From a virus, in the IMG/VR virus record IMGVR_UViG_3300048833_000778, positions 1-43,353 of that record: a stretch of DNA of 43,353 bases, one strand, 5' to 3'. Below are positions 8,012 to 14,897 of the stretch, piece by piece. Position 1 is the first letter of the stretch. Every line of letters begins with the position of its first letter. The notes beneath the pieces are model-generated. The model was given only the letters and a program-made list of their open reading frames with translations. It had not been told where the DNA came from and did not search any database. The translations under genes and the position numbers were made by a program.

Positions 8012-8049
8012 GACCGGAGGCGATGAGTTGGACGCTCCCGCCTCCGGTC
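8012..8049. terminator. 11-bp perfect stem-loop after the major capsid gene
   Basis: The arms gaccggaggcg (8012-8022) and cgcctccggtc (8039-8049) are perfect complements with a 16-base loop, starting 8 bases after the capsid stop on the minus strand. On the plus strand a short T run follows; on the minus strand it does not. It may therefore act as a partial attenuator or an RNA end stabiliser that lowers expression after the abundant capsid message, or as a terminator for plus-strand transcripts. Confidence 0.5.
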
Positions 8050-8056
8050 GTTTTGG

Positions 8057-9010
8057 TCAGATGCCGTCGAGGTAACGCACCGCCTTGGTGCGGCGGATGT
8101 CGACGCCGCCGACGCGGAAGATCCCCGGGACATCGAACTTCAGCGGTCCCGTCTGCCACGCCGGCAGGAAGCGGAAGGGCATGGGCAGGTGCATCTTCAC
8201 CACCTCGGGCGAGCGGCGGTACGCCACCATGCGCTTGGTCGACGAGGCGCCGGCGGTATCGAGGTAGCCGAAGACGCCGCGGATGGTCAGCTGCTGGCCG
8301 GTGGTGCGGGTGTAGATGTTGTTCCGCTCGATCCACTCGAGGATCGTGGTCTGGTTGACCGAGTCGATCCGGCGCGTGGAGAGGTCGAGCAGCACCGAAT
8401 ACGGCAGCAGCAGGGTGTCCGCGATTTCCGCACCGAGCGTGCCGGTGAAGATGCCGGTCAGCTGGCCGTTGACGTCGCGCAGCACCTGATCGGGCGTCTT
8501 GCTCGCGAAGGTGGTGGCCGAGCCGGTGCCGTCGGCCGGCGCCGTTGTGGCTGTCGGGCCCGAGGAGTTCACGAGGCCGGTGAAGCCCTTCGACGCGTCG
8601 CCGACAAAGGCGACCTGGTCGATCTTCTCCTCGGCAACACGGCGCGCCAGCGTGGCCTTGTCAGCGGTCAGGTTCATCCCGAGCAGCTGAGCGGTGCCCA
8701 GTTCCTCGAGATTGTACCCATAGCCGATGGCCGCCAGGCTGACGCCCGTCTCGAACTTCTCGCGGGTCAGCTCGACCTTGGGAGCGTCGTGCGCGTTGCC
8801 GTTGAACCACTGGGCGGCGCCGACGCCGTCCATCGAGAAGTAGGTGACGGACTGAATCCACTCCGGCGCCGACGTGTCGACCGGGATCAGGTTCTGGTAC
8901 TGAATGTCCTGATACCGGATCGCGTAGACGGTGGGCTCGATGAGCGCCGCCTGACGGATCAGGAAGCTCATCGCAACCTGCTGAGCGTCCTGTGTGATAT
9001 GCATGTTCAT
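8057..9010 (-). CDS. Major capsid protein (DUF2184-type)
   Basis: This 317-residue protein lies just after the cement gene. The sequence shows the pattern of the DUF2184/encapsulin-like capsid family: an early FLIRQAALIEPTVYAIRYQD segment, YLIP-type strand, GVSLAAIGYGYNLEELGTAQ, the VAFVGDASKGFTGLVNSS block, and a C-terminal VAYRRSPEVVKMHLPMPFRF followed by GPLKFDVPGIFRVGGVDIR. Such proteins have the HK97 fold and build the shell. Its place after the scaffold and cement genes agrees. Confidence 0.85.
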   Translation of the reverse strand: MNMHITQDAQQVAMSFLIRQAALIEPTVYAIRYQDIQYQNLIPVDTSAPEWIQSVTYFSMDGVGAAQWFNGNAHDAPKVELTREKFETGVSLAAIGYGYNLEELGTAQLLGMNLTADKATLARRVAEEKIDQVAFVGDASKGFTGLVNSSGPTATTAPADGTGSATTFASKTPDQVLRDVNGQLTGIFTGTLGAEIADTLLLPYSVLLDLSTRRIDSVNQTTILEWIERNNIYTRTTGQQLTIRGVFGYLDTAGASSTKRMVAYRRSPEVVKMHLPMPFRFLPAWQTGPLKFDVPGIFRVGGVDIRRTKAVRYLDGI

Positions 9011-9025
9011 GGGAGAACGCTCCGG

Positions 9026-9463
9026 TTAGCCGAGACGCAGCGCGGCGAGGTTCGCCGCATCGCGGCTGGTCTCCCACGTGGCGTTGGCGATGAGGGTGTT
9101 GGAGGTCGAGGTCTTCGACAGCACGCCGGTGGCGGGCGTGAAGTAGACCGGATCACCGGGAGCGACGGCTTCCGACGCCGCGACGACGATGACCCCCTTC
9201 TTCATGATGGCGGCCGTCGCATACTGCTCGTACTTGCCGGTGGGCTGAGTGGTGTCCAGTACGGCGATGCCGACGAACTTGGCCGTCGCCTCGCTGTCCA
9301 CGACCTGGCGGTCGAGCGTGCCCTGCACCGCCACCTTGCCGAAGCCGATACCCTCGGCGTCCTCGCATTCGCGCGAGACGACGTCGGAGGGCTCCATGTT
9401 GAGGACCATGCCCTCGATCCACCGCGCGTGGGTAGCGCTGTAGGTGCTCTGGATGTTGGCCAT
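9026..9463 (-). CDS. Capsid cement / decoration protein
   Basis: This 145-residue beta-rich protein has the plan of phage structural cement proteins: a MANIQSTYSATHARWIEGMV start, a GIAVLDTTQPTGKYEQY central part, then MKKGVIVVAASEAVAPGDPV and a YFTPATGVLSKTS hairpin. It would sit on the outside of the capsid and stabilise it. It lies between the protease/scaffold and the major capsid genes, as in many siphoviruses with DUF2184 capsids. Confidence 0.7.
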   Translation of the reverse strand: MANIQSTYSATHARWIEGMVLNMEPSDVVSRECEDAEGIGFGKVAVQGTLDRQVVDSEATAKFVGIAVLDTTQPTGKYEQYATAAIMKKGVIVVAASEAVAPGDPVYFTPATGVLSKTSTSNTLIANATWETSRDAANLAALRLG

Positions 9464-9466
9464 GGC

Positions 9467-10612
9467 TTAGGCCGCCTTTCCGTTGGGGTTCTGCCATGCG
9501 GCCGAGAGATGGTCCGTCATGGCCTTGTGCGCCGCGGCCACGGGAGCGGCGTCGCTGGTGTTCTGCAGCCCGTTCTGCATAGCGGTGCGGAACGGATCGG
9601 TGGAGCCGCCCTTGCCGGCATCCTCGGCGAGGATGTCGAAGCGCGCGTCGATGTAGGCCTGCGGCTTGTCCTTCACCGCGGCGTCGCCAAGCCGGGCGGT
9701 AACGACCGCCTTGCGGATGTCGGCATCGCTGAGGCCGTCGGTCTTGACGTCCTTGGCGATCGTGCCGGCAAGGGAGACGAGGCCGGCGCGGTCCGCGACG
9801 AGCTTGTCGATGGCCGCCTGGTCGAGGACCTTCTTGTTCAGGTCGTCGATCTGAGCGTCCTTCTTGGCCAGCTCGGCGTCCTTGGCGGCGATCGCTGCGA
9901 TGTGGGAGGTCTCGGTCTGCGAGGCCTTGGTTGCCGCATCAGCAAGGCGCTGCTGCAGCGTGGCGATGACGGTGGCGCCCTGGTCGGTCACTTCGACCGG
10001 GATGCCATCGACAGTTACCGTCTTCAGGGTCATTGGAGGGTCCTTTTCAGGGGTTGCTTCGTCCATGGGCTTGGCGCCCCACGCACCGTCACCGATGCGA
10101 GCCTTGGAACCAGCCCGGGCCCGATCGACGAGTGCGAGATGGTTGATCTTGATGCCCGTCTGGATGGCGTCGTAGGCCTCGCCAGCGGGCGTGGTGCCGG
10201 GCGTCCAGTCGAGGGTGCAGGTGTAGCCGGCCGACAGTTCACGCTTGCCGCCTTCCACCGACTGGATGGCTGCCGCGTCCTTGAGGATGAGCGGGAGCAT
10301 GACCCACTCGCCGTCGCGCTTGGCCGCTGTGCTGACCTCGCCGACTGCCAGGTCTTTCCAGTTGTCGGAGGTCACTAGCTCTGCGGGATGGTCAACGGTC
10401 ACCGGCGCGTGCGTGAAGCTCTGCAGCGACGCGTCCGCGAACACCTCGGTCTCGGGCCGGTAGACCCGGACCATGGGCATTTCTGGCTTGCCGACCTCGT
10501 CGCCGGCATACAGCTGGATCCCGGTGCGGACGCAGCGGGCTTCGGCAACAAGGTAGCCGTCAGCGGTCCGGCGCGGCTTACCCGCGACGGCTACGGCGTC
10601 GGTGAACTGCAT
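9467..10612 (-). CDS. Prohead protease-scaffold fusion (DUF2213-type)
   Basis: This 381-residue protein has an N-terminal DUF2213-type domain (residues 1-185), with PVTVDHPAELVTSDNWKDLAVG and KRELSAGYTCTLDW blocks and a NHLALVDRARAGSKARIGDG end, the pattern of a capsid maturation protease with a His/Ser active site. The second half (from about residue 194) is Ala/Lys/Asp-rich and helical like a scaffold. Residue 194 is a Met preceded by AAGGA with a 7-base gap, so the scaffold part may also be made alone from 10033. It precedes the cement and capsid genes. Confidence 0.75.
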   Translation of the reverse strand: MQFTDAVAVAGKPRRTADGYLVAEARCVRTGIQLYAGDEVGKPEMPMVRVYRPETEVFADASLQSFTHAPVTVDHPAELVTSDNWKDLAVGEVSTAAKRDGEWVMLPLILKDAAAIQSVEGGKRELSAGYTCTLDWTPGTTPAGEAYDAIQTGIKINHLALVDRARAGSKARIGDGAWGAKPMDEATPEKDPPMTLKTVTVDGIPVEVTDQGATVIATLQQRLADAATKASQTETSHIAAIAAKDAELAKKDAQIDDLNKKVLDQAAIDKLVADRAGLVSLAGTIAKDVKTDGLSDADIRKAVVTARLGDAAVKDKPQAYIDARFDILAEDAGKGGSTDPFRTAMQNGLQNTSDAAPVAAAHKAMTDHLSAAWQNPNGKAA

Positions 10613-10664
10613 GGATGCCTCGGCTGTCAGGTGTTCGTCAGGTTCGCGGACCTACGATTCCGCG

Positions 10665-10751
10665 ATGGATATTCTCGCAAAGCTCGGACTGATTGCTTTG
10701 GTCGGTGTCGCGGTGCTCACCGCCGTGGCGGGCGTCGGTGGCCTGCTGTAA
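10665..10751 (+). CDS. Tiny membrane peptide, 28 residues
   Basis: The frame MDILAKLGLIALVGVAVL... is almost entirely hydrophobic and forms one transmembrane helix. There is no good ribosome site, but a -10-like TACGAT (10653-10658) ends 6 bases before the ATG, which would suit a leaderless message. It heads a plus-strand group with a second peptide and the acyltransferase. It is too short to assign; it may be chance. Confidence 0.35.
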   Translation: MDILAKLGLIALVGVAVLTAVAGVGGLL

Positions 10752-10808
10752 AGGCGCTTCAGGCCGGTTTCAGCGGTTTGTCAGCCATGCCTTGCTACGG
10801 TCTGCGGC

Positions 10809-10910
10809 ATGAACGAATGGCAGCTCTACACGCTCGGCTTCGCCGTGATAGTCGCCGCCGCCTGGCTGGGCGCCGCCATCGGTTTCCTCCTCATCGCGCC
10901 CCACCTCTGA
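10809..10910 (+). CDS. Tiny membrane peptide, 33 residues
   Basis: MNEWQLYTLGFAVIVAAAWL and the following residues make a short polar head and one transmembrane helix. A -10-like TACGGT (10796-10801) ends 7 bases before the ATG, again with no ribosome site. The layout mirrors the peptide at 10665, and both ATGs are preceded by a similar CTACGRT block. A perfect 12-bp inverted repeat overlaps the stop codon, which supports a real short transcript. Confidence 0.4.
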   Translation: MNEWQLYTLGFAVIVAAAWLGAAIGFLLIAPHL

Positions 10911-10943
10911 CCCCCACAATCGATGATGGGGTGTGGGGGTCAG
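10906..10943. terminator. 12-bp perfect inverted repeat after the tiny membrane peptides
   Basis: The arms ctgacccccaca (10906-10917) and tgtgggggtcag (10932-10943) flank a 14-base loop. There is no T run after it, so it may be a weak or factor-dependent terminator, or an RNA stabiliser for the transcript of the small peptides. Confidence 0.45.
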
Positions 10944-11014
10944 ACTCGTTGGCGGTCGGGTTGACATCCAATAGCATCGTCGCGAGGCTGTCCGCCTCCA
11001 ACGAGGGCGGCAAG

Positions 11015-12106
11015 ATGGCGACCGACAAGAAGGCCCGGCTGGTCGGGATAGACCTGCTCCGAGTATTCGCCGCCGTTTCAGTGATGTTCTTTCACCTGGC
11101 GTTCCACTCTTCGGCCTCGACCTACCCAGAGCTGGCGGCCTGGAGTTCGTGGGGCTGGGTGGGAGTTCAGATATTCTTCGTGATCTCGGGCTTCGTCATT
11201 GCCTATTCGGCGGCAAAAGCATCCTGGAAAACGTTCGCCGTGGGCCGCTTCCTGAGAATTGCGCCCGCTCTTTGGATTTGCGCCACTGTTACGCTATTGG
11301 CGTTGTTGACCGCCGCGCCGCTGTCAGAACTGCTACCCGACTATCTCCGGGCTCTCACCCTGTGGCCCACCGGTCCATGGATCGACCCTGTGTACTGGAC
11401 GCTCACGGTCGAAGTCAGCTTCTACCTCGTGGTTTTCGCTCTTTTGCTCGTGAACCGCTTTGCATGGCTGGAACCGGTAATGGCGGCTATCGCCATGCTG
11501 AGCATCGCGAACTACGCCGCGGTCCGCTTGCTCAGCCGGCTCGATGTGATCGCAGCCCATCCGCTGCCCCAAGTCACTCAACAGCTACTGCTTCTTCAAA
11601 ACGGCATGCACTTCGGCCTGGGCGTCTTCCTTTGGGCTGGGTTTACCAAGGGCTGGACGGCGTTCCGCCTCGCCATGGTCGGCCTCTGCATGGCCGGTGG
11701 GCTCCTGCCTATCCTCGCCATTTCACTGGGGAAGCATGGCGAAGGATCAATCCCTTTGGTCCTTGTACCCTTGCCACTATTGATCTGGCTGGTAGCGGTC
11801 GCGGCGCTGATTGCAGTGGTGTTCGGTGACAAACACCTAAGTGCCGGCCTTTCGCCTACTGTCATCCGAGTCATAAAGGTTTTCGGGCTAGCGACTTACC
11901 CGCTGTACCTGGTGCACAACGTTGCGGGGGTCATGCTGCTTCGCCTTCTGAGCAACGCGGGAGTGGACCGGTGGGCGGCCTTGAGCTGTTCCATGGCAGC
12001 AATGGTTGGGCTTGCGGTCGCCATCACGTTGTCGCTGGAACCGCCGGTCCGCAGGGGGCTGGAAGGCGTATTCAAACGCCCCTCATCCGCCCCACCGCCT
12101 CTGTGA
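11015..12106 (+). CDS. Membrane acyltransferase, acyltransferase-3 family (moron)
   Basis: This 363-residue protein has about ten transmembrane helices and the acyltransferase-3 opening (LVGIDLLRVFAAVSVMFFHL, with the conserved His27), followed by GWVGVQIFFVISGFVIAYSA and FLRIAPALW. Family members such as OafA transfer acetyl groups to O-antigen or other sugars. The start at 11015 has GAGG 8 bases upstream; an open frame continues further left but is only a shadow of the scaffold gene. In prophages, such enzymes change the receptor and block superinfection. It lies on the plus strand between the portal-linked gene and the scaffold gene. Confidence 0.85.
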   Translation: MATDKKARLVGIDLLRVFAAVSVMFFHLAFHSSASTYPELAAWSSWGWVGVQIFFVISGFVIAYSAAKASWKTFAVGRFLRIAPALWICATVTLLALLTAAPLSELLPDYLRALTLWPTGPWIDPVYWTLTVEVSFYLVVFALLLVNRFAWLEPVMAAIAMLSIANYAAVRLLSRLDVIAAHPLPQVTQQLLLLQNGMHFGLGVFLWAGFTKGWTAFRLAMVGLCMAGGLLPILAISLGKHGEGSIPLVLVPLPLLIWLVAVAALIAVVFGDKHLSAGLSPTVIRVIKVFGLATYPLYLVHNVAGVMLLRLLSNAGVDRWAALSCSMAAMVGLAVAITLSLEPPVRRGLEGVFKRPSSAPPPL

Positions 12107-12593
12107 TCGTCACAACGTCGATATTGGCCCGCTCCGCATCAAGATAAGCCAGCAAGGCTTCAAACTCGGCTATCGCAACGGCCGTCCCGGCGCCGGTTGT
12201 CAGTACGTCATGGAAGGTAAACACCTGCCAGTTCTGACGTGTGATCGTCGCGTCTACCTTCGCGATCATATTGGCGCCTGTGTTGTTGTCTCCACCGTAG
12301 GCTGGCAGAGCACGCCAGTGGCCAACTGCGTTACACACGCCGACTGTCTCACGCGGCATTGCCGGGAACGCATTCAAACCAAAGATGTAGGCTGCAAAAT
12401 ATCGAGCTGCGATGCCCGCTTCCCGGCTAGTGATTTTGTTGAGCGGCGGGATCATCACGTAAGGCGCAACGTCGCCCGCCTCCAACTCATCGATAAGGTG
12501 ATACCGATCCTCGGTCGGCAGCACAGGCAGCGCTTCGACTACCTGCCCCGCCGAGTTCGTCGTCAGGGGCGTGTCGACGATCTTGACGCGCAT
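12072..12593 (-). CDS. Hypothetical protein, possible remnant of a NodB-like deacetylase
   Basis: This 173-residue protein starts at the stop of the portal gene (TGATG at 12595-12591) and ends 35 bases inside the convergent acyltransferase gene. Its C-terminal half has a WQVFTFHDVL strand and IDVVTITEAVGRMRG end, like the last strands of polysaccharide deacetylases of the NodB fold. The metal-binding Asp and His motifs expected before it are not visible. It may be a truncated deacetylase or an unrelated phage protein that only resembles one. Confidence 0.4.
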   Translation of the reverse strand: MRVKIVDTPLTTNSAGQVVEALPVLPTEDRYHLIDELEAGDVAPYVMIPPLNKITSREAGIAARYFAAYIFGLNAFPAMPRETVGVCNAVGHWRALPAYGGDNNTGANMIAKVDATITRQNWQVFTFHDVLTTGAGTAVAIAEFEALLAYLDAERANIDVVTITEAVGRMRGV

Positions 12594-14428
12594 CAGTCTT
12601 CTCGCAGTTCCTCGAAGACTTCCGGACCGAGGACGATGCGCCCCTGGTATGCCTTCACCTTCGACAGGTCGATCTCGCCACCGATTTGAATGGAGATGTG
12701 CGGCTGATAGTCGGGCCACGACCACGAGGCACCCGCCTCGATGATCTCCCGGTGACGCCACACCAGTTCGCTGGCCGTAATCAGCAGCGCGGCATACTCG
12801 CCCTTCGGGCCAAGGGCCTCCATCTGGCGCGGCCCACCGGCGGCGATTTCAATCTTGTCGGACCAAGAGGTTCCGACCTTGAACCAGTCCACCGGGGTCT
12901 CGCTGTAGGCAATCGTCACGTGCAGGTCGGGGACGATATCGGTGAACCCCTGCTCCTTCGCCCACCGTACGATGTCGGCGACGTTCACGACGTCGCGGCG
13001 CACATACAGCGTGCGAGGGGCCGCGTCCTTGGCGGCGACCCTCTGAGCTTCACGCTCGGCGGGATCGTTCTGGTTGGCCGCCTGCGGCGCCCCTGCGGCC
13101 GCCACGTCGTCCTCGTCCTCTTCCTGCTCGGACAGCTTGCCGTACTCTTCGATGGCCGCCTCGAGGCCACTCAGCGAGCCGTCCTCGATCAGTTCGTTGA
13201 CCAAGGCATCTGACAGCGCCTCGATCGGCACCAGCGGCGGGCTGGTCCCAGTCCCTGCAATTGCTCGAGCGCCATCGGCCTTGGTCTTGAAGACGTCGGC
13301 CTTCTCCTTCTCGGACATGCCCCAGAGCGGCGACCAGTTGTAGTGGATGTCCTCGTCCCGGCTGCCGAGCGCCGAGCGGATCAGGCACTCGTCGAGGCGC
13401 GCCATAGCTGGTGTCATCTCCAGCTCCTGCATGGCACTCAGGCGATCGTAGTAGTTCCGCAGGTCGCTCTCGCCCGTGGCGTTCATGCCGGCCGGGGACT
13501 GGCTCAGCAGGCGGGTCGCCGGAATGTCAGCCGCTCCGGACACGATCTGCAGGAAGCGGTCGAGCACGTCGGGCAACGTCGAGAAGTTCGCCGACTTGCT
13601 CTGGTACTCCTCCTCTGCGTCCAGCAGCAGCGTGCCGTTGATGCCCTTGGCCATGGCCGCGAGCGTCGCACGCTCCACCACCTTGGCCCGGTACCGCTCG
13701 TCGCCGAGGTTCGCCATGAAGTTCGGAAGGCGGATCACGTCCACCTTCGCCTCGAAGATGAGCGATGCGATGTTCGCGGCGGTACCGTCCGCTTGCTTGA
13801 TGGCGTCGAAGACCGAGAGCAGGACCGGATCACCCCAGCCGCGGTACTGCGCCGCGTCGAGATCATCGTCAGGCTGCTGATTGCCGCAGAACACCACCAG
13901 GCGGGACGGATGGATGTCCAGTTGCCCATTGTCCTGCGACTGCAGCTGATACGCCTTCGGCCGGAGATACCACTCCGATGCGGGGTCCCGCTCAGGCTCG
14001 CCACCGGTGAGCTGCCGGCGCGTCAGCACCGTGAGGTACTTCAGGCCACCCTGCTGAACACGCTCGACCTCGAGCGGCTCGGCCAGGTTGCTCTCCCCGG
14101 TCCCGATGAGGATGGCAGCGCCACCCCATAGCCGGGCCCGAATACGCGCCTGCAGCACCTTGGCCGCTACGCCGAGGCGCTTCTCCTCGGCTTCGATCGT
14201 TTCTATCTGGTCGCCATCGGCCTGCCAGTCGCGCCAGGCGCGAACGGAGTCGAACGCCGGGATGTCGACGATCTTCCGCGGCAGCCAGGCACTGCGATAG
14301 GCGGCCAGCAGTTGCTGGTCGTCGAGGACGGTCTGGACGTAGGTCGAGGCCGCTGCCTTGTCCCGGTCCGTCCCGAGGCGGCTGACGAGGTTCGTCAGGC
14401 TGTCGCCGATGCGGTGCAGCAGGTTCAT
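12593..14428 (-). CDS. Portal protein fused to an Acb1-like 2H phosphoesterase
   Basis: This 611-residue protein has a DUF1073-type portal body in residues about 30-400 (WLPRKIVDIPAFDSVRAWRD, RLWGGAAILIG, YRGWGDPVLL, LLSQSPAGMNATGESDLRNY) followed by an acidic linker (EEDEDD). Residues about 480-600 form a separate domain with two H-x-[ST] motifs, HVTIAY (His503) and HISIQI (His577), the pattern of 2H phosphoesterases. DUF1073-linked 2H domains belong to the anti-CBASS Acb1 family, which cleaves cyclic nucleotide signals. So the protein may both form the DNA gate and carry an anti-defence enzyme. It follows the terminase genes as expected. The portal call is firm; enzyme activity is inferred. 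Confidence 0.8.
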   Translation of the reverse strand: MNLLHRIGDSLTNLVSRLGTDRDKAAASTYVQTVLDDQQLLAAYRSAWLPRKIVDIPAFDSVRAWRDWQADGDQIETIEAEEKRLGVAAKVLQARIRARLWGGAAILIGTGESNLAEPLEVERVQQGGLKYLTVLTRRQLTGGEPERDPASEWYLRPKAYQLQSQDNGQLDIHPSRLVVFCGNQQPDDDLDAAQYRGWGDPVLLSVFDAIKQADGTAANIASLIFEAKVDVIRLPNFMANLGDERYRAKVVERATLAAMAKGINGTLLLDAEEEYQSKSANFSTLPDVLDRFLQIVSGAADIPATRLLSQSPAGMNATGESDLRNYYDRLSAMQELEMTPAMARLDECLIRSALGSRDEDIHYNWSPLWGMSEKEKADVFKTKADGARAIAGTGTSPPLVPIEALSDALVNELIEDGSLSGLEAAIEEYGKLSEQEEDEDDVAAAGAPQAANQNDPAEREAQRVAAKDAAPRTLYVRRDVVNVADIVRWAKEQGFTDIVPDLHVTIAYSETPVDWFKVGTSWSDKIEIAAGGPRQMEALGPKGEYAALLITASELVWRHREIIEAGASWSWPDYQPHISIQIGGEIDLSKVKAYQGRIVLGPEVFEELRED

Positions 14429-14492
14429 TGGCTTCTGGACCTATCTTGCCAATCGGCACGAAGATGGCAGGCTGACGCTCGAGGAGAACGCC

Positions 14493-14897
14493 ATGACAGT
14501 TTCAACCGTCGAAATACGCAATGTCGCCGGCACGCAGGCCGCCTTGGGTTGGGCCGATGGCCATACGGTCATTATCGACCGACCAGTCGGCAGGGCCGGA
14601 GGTATGGGTCTCGGCTTCAACGGCGCCCAGCTCCTCGCACTAACCATCGGCGGATGCTTTGCGAACGATCTTCGCTACGTGGCGGCAGGTCTCGATCGTC
14701 CAGTCGGCGACATCACCATCTCTGTGTCGGTAACTTTGGAGGGAGACCCCATTCGAGCGACAGCGGCGGATATGACGGTCGCCGTATCGATGGTCGACGG
14801 GTCGGACCCGACCGAGTTGATCGAACGAGCGAAGGCCGTATCGATGGCGATGAACTCCATTTCCCGCGGACTGCCAGTATCGGCGAGGGCAGTCTAG
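14493..14897 (+). CDS. OsmC-like protein lacking the second cysteine (moron)
   Basis: This 134-residue protein has the OsmC/Ohr pattern: VIIDRPVGRAGGMGLGFNGA, the first-Cys helix QLLALTIGGCFANDLRYVA, then VTLEGDP strands and a final helix. OsmC proteins reduce organic peroxides with two Cys residues. Here the second Cys, expected in the ...CPVS... turn near the end, is replaced (SRGLPVSARAV), so it may not be a normal peroxidase. GAGGAG 6 bases before the ATG supports the start. It lies on the plus strand between portal and large terminase, overlapping the terminase end by 4 bases. Confidence 0.75.
   Translation: MTVSTVEIRNVAGTQAALGWADGHTVIIDRPVGRAGGMGLGFNGAQLLALTIGGCFANDLRYVAAGLDRPVGDITISVSVTLEGDPIRATAADMTVAVSMVDGSDPTELIERAKAVSMAMNSISRGLPVSARAV

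Noticed and set aside
8189-10378. A 729-codon plus-strand frame opposite the capsid, cement and scaffold genes
   Set aside because: It is a long antisense shadow typical of GC-rich DNA. The minus-strand genes have clear family motifs and the plus frame has none.
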